The notes under the pieces were generated by a model, which was given only the letters and a program-made list of their open reading frames with translations, ran no database searches and was not told the origin of the DNA. A DNA stretch of 64,000 nt from Corynebacterium yonathiae (GTDB lineage Bacteria > Actinomycetota > Actinomycetes > Mycobacteriales > Mycobacteriaceae): the NCBI RefSeq assembly GCF_027570195.1, contig NZ_JAKMUZ010000009.1, positions 1-64,000 on the forward strand, given 5' to 3'. Shown here in pieces: positions 1 through 9,540 of the stretch. Numbering within the stretch: position 1 is the stretch's first letter; every line of letters begins with the position of its first letter. The position numbers were made by a program, and so were the translations under genes.

Positions 1-20
1 TAGCCCCACACACAAACAAC

Positions 21-54
21 TTGACACGCTCTTGGAGTCCAGCCCAAGATACGC
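21..54 (+). promoter_or_regulatory. Candidate promoter upstream of obgE
   Basis: A perfect TTGACA -35 hexamer lies at 21-26. About 18-20 bases downstream there is a weak -10-like AAGATA around 46-51. The stretch 1-99 has no coding sequence and would lie between the preceding gene (rpmA in relatives, outside the window) and obgE. The -10 call is uncertain. Confidence 0.4.
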
Positions 55-99
55 ATTACACTGAGTAGGACAACTATTCAATGCACGGAGGATTTGACC

Positions 100-1632
100 A
101 TGGCACGTTTTATTGACCGCGTTGTCCTGCACCTACAAGCAGGTGACGGTGGACACGGCTGTGTGTCTGTCCACCGCGAGAAGTTTAAGCCCTTAGGTGG
201 CCCGGATGGCGGCAATGGTGGCCACGGTGGTGACATCATCCTCGAGGTTTCTGAGCAAATCCATACGCTTATGGATTTCCACTACCGCCCGCATATTAAG
301 GCCCAACGCGGCGGAAACGGTGCTGGTGATATGCGCAATGGTGCCCGTGGCGAGAACCTGATTTTGGAGGTTCCGGCGGGCACGGTGGTGCGCACTGAGA
401 AGGGTGAAACTTTGGCGGACCTTACCGTTCCCGGAACCCGGTTCGTGGCCGCAGAAGGCGGGTTTGGTGGTCTGGGTAATGCCGCATTGGCTTCAAAGAA
501 CCGCAAGGCACCGGGTTTCGCTCTACAGGGTGAGCCGGGCCAGGCACACGATCTGATCCTCGAGCTGAAATCCATGGCGGATGTAGGGCTGGTGGGCTTT
601 CCATCCGCAGGTAAGTCCTCGCTCATCTCGGTGCTGTCGGCCGCAAAGCCCAAGATCGGTGATTACCCCTTTACTACACTGCAGCCGAATCTCGGCGTGG
701 TAGATATGGGAGATAGCTCCTTTACTATCGCGGACGTACCGGGCCTTATCCCCGGCGCAGCCGATGGCAAGGGGCTCGGGCTAGATTTCTTGCGCCATAT
801 TGAGCGCACCGCGGTGCTTGCTCACGTGGTGGATACCGCCACCATTGAGCCCGGCCGTGATCCGGTCTCTGATATTGAGGCGATGGAAAATGAGCTGGCA
901 AAATACCAGGAGGCTTTGCAGGAAGATACTGGTTTAGGAGATTTGCGTGAACGCCCTCGCGTCATCATTTTGAATAAGGCAGATATACCTGAGGCTGAAG
1001 AGCTCGCAGAGTTCGTTAAGGATGACCTCAAGGAGAAATTCGGCTGGCCCGTCTTCATTATCTCCGCGGCGGCCCGCAAAGGCCTAGATCCGCTGAAGTA
1101 TAAGCTGATGGAGATGGTGACCGAGCACCGCAAGGCCCAGCCATTGCCAAAGAAGGATAAGAACCACACCGTTATTCATCCCAAGGCGCAGGGCCATAAG
1201 AAGCATACCGGCTCCTTTGCTGATTTCACCGTGAAGGCCGATCCTGAGGTCGAGGGTGGCTTTATTGTTGAGGGCAAGAAGATTGATCGCTGGATTACCC
1301 AGACTGACTTTGAAAATGATGAGGCAGTAGGATTCTTGGCTGACCGCTTGGCCAAGGCCGGCGTGGAAGATGAGCTGCGCGAACAGGGGGCTGTGGAAGG
1401 CTGCCCGGTGACTATCGGTGGTATTACCTTTGAGTGGGAGCCGATGACCGGCGGTGATCCGACGATGGCTAGCCGCGGTGAAGACGCCCGCCTTAAGGGA
1501 ACCGCCCGTGCTTCCGCAGCGGAGCGCAAGCGCGCCTCGCAGGCGCGCCGCGGTCTTATTGATGAATACGATTATGGCGATGATGAACAGGTCACTCGCG
1601 AGGGCGCTAACCGCGATAGGTGGCAGGGCTAG
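100..1632 (+). CDS. obgE: GTPase Obg (ribosome assembly / stress GTPase)
   Basis: Obg-family GTPase that binds the 50S subunit and acts in ribosome maturation and growth control. The protein is 510 residues. It has the glycine-rich N-terminal Obg fold (residues 1-158), then a GTPase domain with P-loop GFPSAGKSS at 166-174, DVPG switch II and the NKAD specificity motif, then a C-terminal OCT domain and a charged tail. I chose ATG at 100 because GGAGG at 87-91 sits 8 bases upstream; an in-frame TTG at 94 is less likely. proB follows on the same strand after 60 bases, as I recall from C. glutamicum. Confidence 0.97.
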   Translation: MARFIDRVVLHLQAGDGGHGCVSVHREKFKPLGGPDGGNGGHGGDIILEVSEQIHTLMDFHYRPHIKAQRGGNGAGDMRNGARGENLILEVPAGTVVRTEKGETLADLTVPGTRFVAAEGGFGGLGNAALASKNRKAPGFALQGEPGQAHDLILELKSMADVGLVGFPSAGKSSLISVLSAAKPKIGDYPFTTLQPNLGVVDMGDSSFTIADVPGLIPGAADGKGLGLDFLRHIERTAVLAHVVDTATIEPGRDPVSDIEAMENELAKYQEALQEDTGLGDLRERPRVIILNKADIPEAEELAEFVKDDLKEKFGWPVFIISAAARKGLDPLKYKLMEMVTEHRKAQPLPKKDKNHTVIHPKAQGHKKHTGSFADFTVKADPEVEGGFIVEGKKIDRWITQTDFENDEAVGFLADRLAKAGVEDELREQGAVEGCPVTIGGITFEWEPMTGGDPTMASRGEDARLKGTARASAAERKRASQARRGLIDEYDYGDDEQVTREGANRDRWQG

Positions 1633-1692
1633 TTTCCAGATCCCCCTATTCTTGGGGTGTGCTGGAGGGTGGGCTTTGTAAACTCGGTTGGT

Positions 1693-2925
1693 ATGTCTTC
1701 TGATGAACAGAAAGAGTCCATCCTTCCACTTCCGGTAGAGCCTTTTGCCGGACCTACCGCTGATACCCCTTTTCCGGAACCTCGCGTTGAAAACCCCACT
1801 GCTTCGGGGTTTGAGTCGGATCTTCGTCACGACATCGCGCACGCCAAGCGCGTCGTAGTAAAGATTGGTTCCTCTTCTCTCACGGATGAGAACTTCCGCG
1901 TTTCCCAGGAAAAGATTGATCACATCGTTGATGCCGTCCATGCGCGCATGGGGCGCTCCGATGTCATTATCGTCTCTTCCGGTGCGGTTGCCGCCGGTAT
2001 GGGGCCGCTGGGCCTGCACCAGCGGCCGACCGATTTGGCTACCAAGCAGGCTTCGGCGTCCGTCGGCCAGGTGCACTTGGCCTATGTGTGGGGCCAGTCC
2101 TTTGCGCGTTATAAGCGCACCATCGGCCAAGTCCTCTTGACTGCCTCCGATACCGGACACCGCGATCGTGCCCGCAACGCGCAGCGCACCATCGATCGTC
2201 TCCGCCAGCTGCGTACCATTCCTATCGTCAACGAGAATGACGCCGTGGCTACCTCGGAGATGCACTTTGGCGATAACGATCGCCTCTCCGCGCTGGTGGC
2301 CAACCTGGTGGGTGCTGATGCGCTCTTCCTCTTCTCCGATGTGGATGGCCTGTATGACAAGAACCCGGCCGAGCCGGACGCTAAGTTCATCGATGAAGTG
2401 CGCACCGGCAAGGACTTGAAGGGCGTTGTAGCTGGCGATGGCGGCAAGGTGGGCACCGGTGGTATGGCCACCAAGGTCTCTGCAGCCCGCCTTGCAACCC
2501 GCGGCGGCATTCCGGTGCTGTTGACCTCCACGGATAATATTGGCCCCGCGCTTGCCGACGCCTCCGTAGGAACCGTCTTCCACACCCGCGAGGAACGCCA
2601 GCTTTCCGCCTGGAAGTTCTGGGCACTTTACTGCGCAGATACCGGCGGAGCCGTCCGCCTCGATGAAGGCGCTAAACAAGCCGTGACCGAGGGCGGTAAT
2701 TCACTGCTGGCCGTGGGCATTACCGATGTGCAAGGCGAGTTCACCAAGGGCGAAATCATCGATATCCTCGGTCCGAATGGCGAGGTCATCGGCCGTGGCG
2801 AAGTCCGTTTCGACTCCGAGGAACTGCACGGTATTAAGGGAAAGAAGATGGAAGAACTTCCTGAGGAGCAGCGCCGCTCAGTTGTTCACGCCGATTACCT
2901 CTCCAACTTCGCCTCCCGTATTTAA
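1693..2925 (+). CDS. proB: Glutamate 5-kinase, proline biosynthesis
   Basis: Phosphorylates glutamate to gamma-glutamyl phosphate, the first step of proline synthesis; ProA downstream does the next. The 410-residue protein has an amino acid kinase domain starting at [11 protein letters not shown] (about residue 56), the NENDAV and GTGGM motifs, and a C-terminal PUA domain. The first 50 or so residues are a proline- and acid-rich extension not expected in ProB, which is usually about 370 residues. No other in-frame ATG, GTG or TTG exists between 1693 and the kinase core. An ATG at 1657 would lengthen it further. No strong ribosome binding site lies close to 1693. Confidence 0.93.
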   Translation: MSSDEQKESILPLPVEPFAGPTADTPFPEPRVENPTASGFESDLRHDIAHAKRVVVKIGSSSLTDENFRVSQEKIDHIVDAVHARMGRSDVIIVSSGAVAAGMGPLGLHQRPTDLATKQASASVGQVHLAYVWGQSFARYKRTIGQVLLTASDTGHRDRARNAQRTIDRLRQLRTIPIVNENDAVATSEMHFGDNDRLSALVANLVGADALFLFSDVDGLYDKNPAEPDAKFIDEVRTGKDLKGVVAGDGGKVGTGGMATKVSAARLATRGGIPVLLTSTDNIGPALADASVGTVFHTREERQLSAWKFWALYCADTGGAVRLDEGAKQAVTEGGNSLLAVGITDVQGEFTKGEIIDILGPNGEVIGRGEVRFDSEELHGIKGKKMEELPEEQRRSVVHADYLSNFASRI

Positions 2926-2958
2926 ACCCAAGTCCCTGATTCCCCGTATGGTTGGGGC

Positions 2959-3888
2959 ATGAAATATTTCATGGGTCCGGACACCTGGCAGCCGATGGTA
3001 GAAGATATCGAGGCTGCCGGGCACGAACGCGTAAATAGCATTGAAGATGCCGAGGTCTATATCAACAATGCGCCCAACCCGCGCCGCATCCCCGAGATGC
3101 CGGAGAACATCGGTTGGGTGCAGCATTGTTTTACCGGTGTAAACCAGCTCATTGATGCCGGCGTCATCACCCCAGACGGCGTACCGTGGTGCAATTCCGC
3201 CGGCGCTTTTGCCCAGCCGGTGGCCGAATCTGCACTTGGCCTGGCACTTTCACAGGCGCACCACCACAAAGCCTTCGCCCAGGCCGCTTCGTGGTCGGTA
3301 GCGCAGGAGCTGGATAAAACCCAGGCGTGGCTTTATAACCAGCAAGGACCGAAGAAGGTAGCGATCTTTGGCGCTGGGGGCATCGGCAAGCAGCTTATTA
3401 AGCTTCTTAAACCGTTTGGAGTGCACATTACCGCGGTTAATCGCTCCGGCCGCGCCGTGGAAGGCGCGGGTGAAGTCGTGCCCATGGATCGGGCAGAACA
3501 CGTGTGGGGCGAGGCGGATTTCATTTTCTGCATCCTGCCGGCGACCAAAGACACCGAGGGGCTTATCGATGCCGCCACGTTCCGCGCGATGAAGCCTTCC
3601 GCCATCTTTATCAACGTCGGCCGCGGCAGCACCGTAGTAACTGATGATCTAGTGGCGGCCCTGCGCGATGGCGAGATCGCCGGTGCCGGCTTGGAAGTTA
3701 TGGATCCCGAACCACTGCCTGATGGCCACCCGCTATATGGCCTGCCTAATTGCACCATGACGCCGCACATGGCTGCTTCCGCGCACGTGGCGCAATATCA
3801 CCTCGGTGCTATCTTCAACGCCAACGCTGCGGCGTGGGAGAGGGGAGAGGCCATGCCCACCCGTGTCGATGTGGAGGCTGGATACTAA
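2959..3888 (+). CDS. D-isomer-specific 2-hydroxyacid dehydrogenase, copy 1
   Basis: NAD(P)-dependent 2-hydroxyacid dehydrogenase of the SerA/LdhA superfamily, 309 residues, substrate unknown. Visible features are the Rossmann glycine motif (FGAGGIGKQL, about residue 139), the INVGRGSTVV segment with the catalytic Arg region, MDPEPLPDGHPL with the Glu, and the catalytic His in TPHMA. It sits between proB and proA, like the gene called unkdh in C. glutamicum. It ends in TAATG, overlapping the next gene, a close paralogue, by one base. Confidence 0.9.
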   Translation: MKYFMGPDTWQPMVEDIEAAGHERVNSIEDAEVYINNAPNPRRIPEMPENIGWVQHCFTGVNQLIDAGVITPDGVPWCNSAGAFAQPVAESALGLALSQAHHHKAFAQAASWSVAQELDKTQAWLYNQQGPKKVAIFGAGGIGKQLIKLLKPFGVHITAVNRSGRAVEGAGEVVPMDRAEHVWGEADFIFCILPATKDTEGLIDAATFRAMKPSAIFINVGRGSTVVTDDLVAALRDGEIAGAGLEVMDPEPLPDGHPLYGLPNCTMTPHMAASAHVAQYHLGAIFNANAAAWERGEAMPTRVDVEAGY

Positions 3889-4793
3889 TGAAATACGCAA
3901 TGCTGCCCACCCCGTGGGAGGAAACCTTGCACGCCCTGGATGCGGCGGGCCATGAGCGTGTTGCGCTGGACGACGCCGAAGTCCTCATCTTCAATGGCGG
4001 TCCGGATGACTTCCCGCAGCCCCTGCCACCGAGCGTGGGCCTCGTGCAGGTCCCCTTTGCCGGGGTGGACCACCTGCTCGACGTCATGCGTGATACCACC
4101 GCCCGCTGGTCCAATGCAGCAGGGCTCTATGATGCCACCGTGGCCGAATCCACTATCGGGCTCCTGCTCGCCCAGCTACACGCGCATAAACGCGTGGGAA
4201 CCAGCTGGTCTAACCGTGCCGACGTCGAGGCTCATACCAGCTTTCTCTTTGAGGATAAGACGGTAGCGGTGGTGGGCGCTGGGGGCATCGGAAAGCGGCT
4301 TATTCGCATGTTGGCAGGTTTTGGTCCGCGCATCATTGCGGTCAATCGCTCCGGCAGCCCAGTGGAGGGTGCCGATGAAACCTTCGCTACCGCGGATATC
4401 GAGCGCGTGTGGCCGGCTGCCGATTATTTCGTGGCGCTTGCGCCGCTAACAGAGCAAACACACCAGCTTTTTGATGCTGCTGCCTTCCGCGCCATGCCTG
4501 ACCACGCAGTGGTAATCAACGTCGGTCGCGGTCCGCTTGTGGACACCGAGGCTTTAGTCGAGGCCTTGCGCGAAGGGCAGATAGCCGGCGCTGGCCTAGA
4601 TGTAACCGACCCTGAACCTTTGCCCGATGGACACCCGTTGTGGGAAATGCCCAACGTGGTCATTACCCCGCATCTGGCCAATCCGCCTTATTCGGTACGT
4701 CGCCGGATAGGGGTGCATACGGTAGGGGTTATAGAGCGTTTTGCTGCCGGTGAGGCTCTTCCCACGGAAGTAAATATCGAGGCAGGTTATTGA
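3888..4793 (+). CDS. D-isomer-specific 2-hydroxyacid dehydrogenase, copy 2
   Basis: A 301-residue paralogue of the preceding gene with the same landmarks: VGAGGIGKRL for NAD(P) binding, VINVGRGPLVD, TDPEPLPDGHPL and the catalytic His in TPHLA. Both copies open with MKY and share the phrase AVNRSG after the Rossmann motif, so a tandem duplication is likely. The start at 3888 overlaps the previous stop codon. A 46-codon upstream extension of the same frame lies inside copy 1 and is not coding. The end overlaps the DUF1707 gene by one base (TGATG). Substrate unknown. Confidence 0.9.
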   Translation: MKYAMLPTPWEETLHALDAAGHERVALDDAEVLIFNGGPDDFPQPLPPSVGLVQVPFAGVDHLLDVMRDTTARWSNAAGLYDATVAESTIGLLLAQLHAHKRVGTSWSNRADVEAHTSFLFEDKTVAVVGAGGIGKRLIRMLAGFGPRIIAVNRSGSPVEGADETFATADIERVWPAADYFVALAPLTEQTHQLFDAAAFRAMPDHAVVINVGRGPLVDTEALVEALREGQIAGAGLDVTDPEPLPDGHPLWEMPNVVITPHLANPPYSVRRRIGVHTVGVIERFAAGEALPTEVNIEAGY

Positions 4794-5365
4794 TGGACAC
4801 CCCGGATATTCCCGTTGGCGATGCCGAACGCAAAAGGGCCCTAGATGAGCTTGCCCAGCATTTTTCCAATGGGGATTTAAGCGATGTCGAATTCGACCGG
4901 CGTGGCAGCGCCATTGCAAGGGCTGCCACTCGCGCCGATATCGACTATCATCTTGCGGATCTGCCGGCGCTTGCACACACTGGCGCGCACGCCGACGAGC
5001 AACAGCCCCAGGATAGCGGCCTCGAGGACTCAGGTGAGCTCAACCCCAGCCCTGAAGAACTTGCAGACCTGCGCCGGCGTCACAAGAAAGTGCAGAGGGT
5101 CGACGCATTTTCCTGGAGCCTGCTTGTCGCGGTGTGCGTGCTCCACTTCTTTGTCGCTGACGTACCTTATTTTTGGGTGGTTTTTATCGTCTCTTTTGCG
5201 CTTTCAGCGGGCGCGCGCCAGGTATTTGATTTGAGCTTCTTCGAAGAAGAGCACCTCATGCTGCTCAAAGGAGAAGAAAAAGAAGAGCGCTGTGCTGCGG
5301 CCGAGCGACGCGGCGCAGGAAGGCCGAAGGAAGAAACGGCTGACACGCCCGTGGCCTTTCGTTAA
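4793..5365 (+). CDS. DUF1707 (SHOCT-like) membrane protein
   Basis: A 190-residue protein with an N-terminal DUF1707 domain (residues 6-55, pattern GDAERKRALDEL ... GDLSDVEFDRR ... DIDYHLADLP) common in actinobacteria. A charged linker follows, then two predicted membrane segments (about 102-122 and 126-142) and a charged C-terminal tail. Function is unknown; the domain is often at the N-terminus of small membrane proteins. It overlaps the preceding dehydrogenase by one base and ends 11 bases before proA, so it is probably cotranscribed with the proline genes without an obvious metabolic link. Confidence 0.8.
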   Translation: MDTPDIPVGDAERKRALDELAQHFSNGDLSDVEFDRRGSAIARAATRADIDYHLADLPALAHTGAHADEQQPQDSGLEDSGELNPSPEELADLRRRHKKVQRVDAFSWSLLVAVCVLHFFVADVPYFWVVFIVSFALSAGARQVFDLSFFEEEHLMLLKGEEKEERCAAAERRGAGRPKEETADTPVAFR

Positions 5366-5376
5366 GCTGGTATGAC

Positions 5377-6645
5377 ATGAGCAACACTGAACGTGAAGAA
5401 GTTCTGTCCAAAGCCCGTTCTGCCAAGGATGTCGCGCCTACAGTGGCGCAGCTGTCCACGCCGCGCAAGAATGAGATCTTGCAGCGCGCAGCCGAAAATC
5501 TTATTGCCCACACCGAAGATATTCTTGCCGCCAATAAGCAGGATATCGACGCCGGCCGCGAACGCGGCATGTCCGAGTCCCTTATTGACCGCCTGTCTCT
5601 CGACGCCGCACGCGTGGAAGGGATTGCCGGCGGCCTGCGCCAGGTAGCCGGCCTGCAGGACCCAGTAGGGGAGATCCTGCAGGGTCGCACCATGGATAAC
5701 GGAATCCAGATGAAGCAGGTGCGCGTGCCGCTCGGCGTCATGGGCATGGTTTATGAGGCTCGCCCAAATGTAACCGTGGATGCTTTTGGCCTTGCCATTA
5801 AGTCCGGCAACGTGCCGCTGCTGCGCGGTTCCAAATCCGCGCGCAACTCCAACGCCAAGCTGGTAGAAATCTTGCAGAATACCCTTGCCGAGTTTGATTT
5901 ACCGCGCGAGGCTGTGCAGCTTCTGCCGTGCGAGACGCACGATTCCGTCCAAGACCTCATCACCGCCCGTGGGCTGGTGGACCTGGTTATTCCGCGCGGT
6001 GGTGCAAAGCTTATTGAAGCCGTCGTTACCGGCGCCACCGTTCCCGCCATTGAAACTGGCACCGGCAATTGCCACTTCTACGTGGATGCTTCAGCCGACT
6101 TGGACAAGGCCATCGACATGGTCATCAACGGCAAGACCCGCCGCACTTCCGTGTGTAACTCCACAGAGTGCGTGCTTATTGACGCCGCATTGGAAGATTC
6201 CGCCAAGCTCCGCATCATCGCTGCGCTGCAGGAAGCGGGCGTGACCATTCACGGCGACGTCGCTGAGCTCGAGGCCTTCGGCGTCGAGGATGCCGTGCAG
6301 GCTACCGAAGAGGATTGGCGCGAGGAGTCGCTGTCCATGGATATCTGCGCCAAGGTGGTTGACGGCGTCGATGGCGCTATTGCGCACATCACCGAGTTCA
6401 CCACTGGCCATACCGAGGCCATCGCCGCGCAAGACGCCGATGTCCTAGTGAAATTCGGCAACGAGGTGGATGCCGCAGCGGTGATGCTCAACGCCTCTAC
6501 CGCCTTCACCGATGGCGAGGTCTACGGCATGGGTGCCGAAATTGGCATTTCCACCCAGAAGCTGCATGCCCGCGGCCCAATGGCGCTGCCGGAGCTCACC
6601 TCTTCTAAGTGGATCCTGCAGGGTACCGGTCAGACCCGTCCATAA
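5377..6645 (+). CDS. proA: Gamma-glutamyl phosphate reductase, proline biosynthesis
   Basis: Reduces gamma-glutamyl phosphate to glutamate semialdehyde with NADPH, using the product of ProB. The 422-residue length is normal. Landmarks include GVMGMVYEARPNVT, LRGSKSARNSN, the phrase ETGTGNCHFYVD, and the catalytic Cys at residue 260 in TSVCNSTECVL. It is separated from proB by three genes that have no known role in proline synthesis. The ATG at 5377 follows the DUF1707 stop by 11 bases. Confidence 0.97.
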   Translation: MSNTEREEVLSKARSAKDVAPTVAQLSTPRKNEILQRAAENLIAHTEDILAANKQDIDAGRERGMSESLIDRLSLDAARVEGIAGGLRQVAGLQDPVGEILQGRTMDNGIQMKQVRVPLGVMGMVYEARPNVTVDAFGLAIKSGNVPLLRGSKSARNSNAKLVEILQNTLAEFDLPREAVQLLPCETHDSVQDLITARGLVDLVIPRGGAKLIEAVVTGATVPAIETGTGNCHFYVDASADLDKAIDMVINGKTRRTSVCNSTECVLIDAALEDSAKLRIIAALQEAGVTIHGDVAELEAFGVEDAVQATEEDWREESLSMDICAKVVDGVDGAIAHITEFTTGHTEAIAAQDADVLVKFGNEVDAAAVMLNASTAFTDGEVYGMGAEIGISTQKLHARGPMALPELTSSKWILQGTGQTRP

Positions 6646-6656
6646 TTCTCCCCGCC

Positions 6657-7613
6657 ATGATTCGATCTGCTTTCTTCCGTGCCGCCGTCGCCCTAAGCGC
6701 CTCGGCGGCGCTTGCCGTTTCTATAGCCCCCGCCGCCGCCACCGCGAATGCTGCCCCCGTCGTGCCCCAGGCAGCGGCACAATCCGCCCCATCACCGCAG
6801 CCTGCTGGGTGTCCCGAGTTCGTCGTTTTGGCTGCTCGTGGCTCCGACCAGAATGAGGAATACGGCGAGTATTTCGGACCGCAGCAGTATTCGCCGCATG
6901 CCGCGCCGTCGAATGGCTATGAAGGGGCAAACCTCTCCGCGCTTTTTCATCTAGTGGAAAAACGCCATCCCGGCACGATGGATAGAGTCCATGTCCTCGC
7001 CCTTGACCCCCAGGCATACCCGGCATCAATGAACCTGCCGCCGCTGGCGCAGGAAGGTGAGCAGTTGAATCCGCTCCAGCTTATTCGCCGCCTCGGTGGG
7101 GTAGTGATGGAGTATCCGTTGCACGAGCTGGCGTATTCGGTCACCGTTGGTTTTGTACATAGTTTGCGCACCGGCATGGCCAACGCTCCGCGCGTGGTGG
7201 AAAAGTATGAGCGCGAAACAGGCTGCCAGCCGCGCTATATTACGGCTGGCTACTCCCAAGGCGCCATTGTCGCTACCAGCGCGGAGCGCTACCTTGCGCA
7301 ACGAGGCAAGCTCGCGGGGGCAGTTTACCTGGGCAATCCCCTCAGCCGTCCCCACGGTATGGCGGGCTGGCTACCGCAGCATTTGCTCTTACAACCTGCG
7401 GCATTGCCGGACTCGCGCCGCCTTAACTATTGCTTGGACGGAGACTTCGTTTGCGACCTGAACCTCGCCTCCGCCCACGACGCGTTGGCTACCAAGGCGG
7501 CTCGCCATGCTTCTTATTTTGTAGAGCCCTCGCTTGGCGACGCCGCTTTTGCCGACTCCCTCGCCACTTTGCTTACTCCCTCCTCGGCCGGGGACTATAA
7601 TCACCACCCATGA
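6657..7613 (+). CDS. Secreted cutinase-family serine hydrolase
   Basis: A 318-residue exported alpha/beta hydrolase. Residues 1-32 form a signal peptide (basic start, Ala-rich core, probable cleavage after ANA). The mature part opens with [12 protein letters not shown], typical of the cutinase family. The nucleophile Ser200 lies in GYSQGA. Cysteines in [10 protein letters not shown] mark the Asp region, and RHASYF probably gives the catalytic His. Corynebacterial and mycobacterial relatives act on esters in the mycolic envelope or on host lipids; the true substrate here is unknown. I chose ATG at 6657, 11 bases after proA. The stop overlaps nadD by four bases. Confidence 0.85.
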   Translation: MIRSAFFRAAVALSASAALAVSIAPAAATANAAPVVPQAAAQSAPSPQPAGCPEFVVLAARGSDQNEEYGEYFGPQQYSPHAAPSNGYEGANLSALFHLVEKRHPGTMDRVHVLALDPQAYPASMNLPPLAQEGEQLNPLQLIRRLGGVVMEYPLHELAYSVTVGFVHSLRTGMANAPRVVEKYERETGCQPRYITAGYSQGAIVATSAERYLAQRGKLAGAVYLGNPLSRPHGMAGWLPQHLLLQPAALPDSRRLNYCLDGDFVCDLNLASAHDALATKAARHASYFVEPSLGDAAFADSLATLLTPSSAGDYNHHP

Positions 7614-8227
7614 CTAGCCCACAGCGCATCGGCATCATGGGTGGCACCTTTGACCCCATTCACAATGGTCACTTAGTAGCCGCCAGTGAAGCCGCACATC
7701 GCTTTGCCCTCGATACCGTAGTATTCGTACCCACCGGGCAGCCGTGGCAAAAATCCCATCGCGAGGTTACCGCCGCCGAGCACCGCTACTTGATGACGAT
7801 GGTGGCTACCGCATCTAATCCGCGCTTTACCGTCTCGCGTGTGGATATTGACCGCGAGGGGCCTACATATACCATCGATACACTGCGGGACCTGCGCGAA
7901 CTTTTTCCAAAAGCGGAGTTTTACTTCATCACCGGGGCCGACTCGCTGGCCTCCATTATGAGCTGGCATAACTGGGAAGAGATGCTGGAGATGGCGCACT
8001 TCGTGGGCGTGACCCGCCCCGGCTATGAATTAAGCGCCGATATGCTGCCCGCCGATGCGCAGGAGGATATCGATCTTATTGATATCCCCGCCATGGCCAT
8101 TTCCTCCACCGCGTGCCGCGAACGCGCCGCCCAAGGGCAGCCCGTGTGGTATCTCGTACCGGACGGGGTAGTGCAGTACATCACCAAGAATAATCTCTAC
8201 GGTCCCAACCCAGATAAGCCTCTGTAG
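7610..8227 (+). CDS. nadD: Nicotinate-nucleotide adenylyltransferase
   Basis: Adenylates nicotinate mononucleotide to deamido-NAD in NAD synthesis. The 205-residue protein has the nucleotidyltransferase signature [12 protein letters not shown] near the N-terminus and the C-terminal [11 protein letters not shown] segment corresponding to ISSTxxR. The start ATGA overlaps the stop codon of the cutinase-like gene, so translation of this essential enzyme may be coupled to it. rsfS follows after 137 bases, the same order as in M. tuberculosis (nadD, rsfS, gpgP). Confidence 0.95.
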   Translation: MTSPQRIGIMGGTFDPIHNGHLVAASEAAHRFALDTVVFVPTGQPWQKSHREVTAAEHRYLMTMVATASNPRFTVSRVDIDREGPTYTIDTLRDLRELFPKAEFYFITGADSLASIMSWHNWEEMLEMAHFVGVTRPGYELSADMLPADAQEDIDLIDIPAMAISSTACRERAAQGQPVWYLVPDGVVQYITKNNLYGPNPDKPL

Positions 8228-8295
8228 AAACTTCTGCGGCCTTTCCCAGATTTTGGGCACGGGCCTGCTAAACGTGCAAGAATAGAACTTTAATA

Positions 8296-8331
8296 GAGAT
8301 AGTTCATATCGAAGAGATAGTTCATATCGAA
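8296..8331. repeat. Two perfect 18-bp tandem repeats upstream of rsfS
   Basis: The unit GAGATAGTTCATATCGAA occurs at 8296-8313 and again, identically, at 8314-8331. Each unit contains TTC-N5-GAA. The repeats lie in the 137-base nadD-rsfS gap, 33 bases before the rsfS start, so they fall in the promoter or leader region. Confidence 0.9.
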
Positions 8332-8364
8332 TGTACTCAGACGCGAAAAGGGAAGTTTTATACA

Positions 8365-8835
8365 TTGTCTACTTCTGATCTTGCCCGTCGCATGGCAGAA
8401 ACCGCGGCACACGCCGCGCAAGAAAAGTTGGCCACCAATATCGCGGCCATTGATGTCTCCGATGTCCTCGCAATTACCGAGGTCTTCGTGTTGGCTTCTG
8501 CGGATAACGAGCGCCAGGTGGGCTCCATCGTGGATGAAGTCGAAGATGAAATGACCAAGCAGGGCTTCGAACCGCAGCGCCGCGAAGGCAACCGCGAAAA
8601 CCGCTGGGTACTCCTGGACTACGGCAATATCGTTGTCCACGTCCAGCGCAATGACCAGCGCGAGTTCTACGGCTTGGACCGCCTGTACCACGATTGCCCG
8701 GCACTGGAGATCGAGGGCATCGAAGCCCCGGAGCGGCCGGGTGAATGGACCAATGGCGTCAACCCACGTGAGGTTGATTCCATCGATGAGCTCCCACTGG
8801 CCGATAAGGTCCCGGGTGAGGACGAGGAGCTTTAA
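8365..8835 (+). CDS. rsfS: Ribosomal silencing factor RsfS (Iojap/DUF143)
   Basis: Binds ribosomal protein uL14 and blocks 30S-50S joining during starvation. The 156-residue protein shows the family core: IDVSDVLAITEVFVLASADNERQV, the segment WVLLDYGNIVVHV, and REFYGLDRLY. It has an acidic C-terminal extension beyond the 110-120 residue core. I chose TTG at 8365 because no in-frame ATG or GTG precedes the conserved region and a GGGAAG stretch lies about 9 bases upstream. Six bases separate it from the phosphatase gene. Confidence 0.93.
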   Translation: MSTSDLARRMAETAAHAAQEKLATNIAAIDVSDVLAITEVFVLASADNERQVGSIVDEVEDEMTKQGFEPQRREGNRENRWVLLDYGNIVVHVQRNDQREFYGLDRLYHDCPALEIEGIEAPERPGEWTNGVNPREVDSIDELPLADKVPGEDEEL

Positions 8836-8841
8836 ACCCGC

Positions 8842-9540
8842 ATGAGCCGCCGCCTGATCCTGATCCGTCACGGACAAACTACCTATAACGCCACCGGCCG
8901 CATGCAGGGCCACTTGGACACCGAGCTGTCTGAGCTGGGCTATGAGCAGGCCCGCGCTGCCGCGCGCCTGCTCCAGGATCAGGGCGTGTCCAAAATCGTT
9001 GCCTCCGATCTCATTCGTGCGAAGGAAACCGCGCGCGTCGTTGCCGAAGCCCTCGGCGTGGACTTCAGCACGGATGCCCGCCTGCGCGAAACTCACTTGG
9101 GCCAGTGGCAGGGCAGAACCTCTGCCGAGGTAGACGCCGAGTTTCCAGGCGCGCGTGCTATTTGGCGCCACGACCCCACTTGGGCGCCGCCGGAGGGTGA
9201 ATCCCGCGTGGATGTGGCCGAGCGTGCTCGCCCCGTTATTGATGAGCTCATGGCTGACTTCGGCGGCTGGGACCAGGGCCCCGTTCTCATCGTGGCCCAT
9301 GGGGGTGCCATTTCAGCGCTTACTTGCCACCTGCTTGGCCTCGACCATGCGCAGTACGGGATCCTATCGGGGCTGAAGAATACCCACTGGTCGCAGCTGA
9401 CCGCTCGCCCAGACTTTAACCCGGAAACGCCGCTGTCCTCGCTAGACTTCACCCCAGATAATGTGGGCCGCGCCCAGTGGTATTTCGACGGCTGGAATAT
9501 GGGCGGCGAAGTCACCGGGGATGGCGGGGCGGATATCTAG
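8842..9540 (+). CDS. gpgP: Histidine phosphatase, probable glucosyl-3-phosphoglycerate phosphatase
   Basis: A 232-residue phosphoglycerate-mutase-like phosphatase with the catalytic LIRHGQTTYN motif at the N-terminus, and a second catalytic His in VAHGG. By position right after nadD and rsfS it matches the M. tuberculosis phosphatase GpgP, which dephosphorylates glucosyl-3-phosphoglycerate to glucosylglycerate for methylglucose lipopolysaccharide or osmolyte synthesis. The fold is seen directly; the substrate is inferred from synteny. It overlaps degV by one base. Confidence 0.85.
   Translation: MSRRLILIRHGQTTYNATGRMQGHLDTELSELGYEQARAAARLLQDQGVSKIVASDLIRAKETARVVAEALGVDFSTDARLRETHLGQWQGRTSAEVDAEFPGARAIWRHDPTWAPPEGESRVDVAERARPVIDELMADFGGWDQGPVLIVAHGGAISALTCHLLGLDHAQYGILSGLKNTHWSQLTARPDFNPETPLSSLDFTPDNVGRAQWYFDGWNMGGEVTGDGGADI

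Noticed and set aside
1084..2679. 531-codon minus-strand frame across obgE and proB
   Set aside because: It lies wholly antisense to two well-supported genes and has no known domain; high GC content makes such shadow frames common.
8290..9300. 336-codon minus-strand frame across rsfS and gpgP
   Set aside because: Antisense to conserved genes, ends in a duplicated motif produced by the 18-bp repeat, and has no domain.
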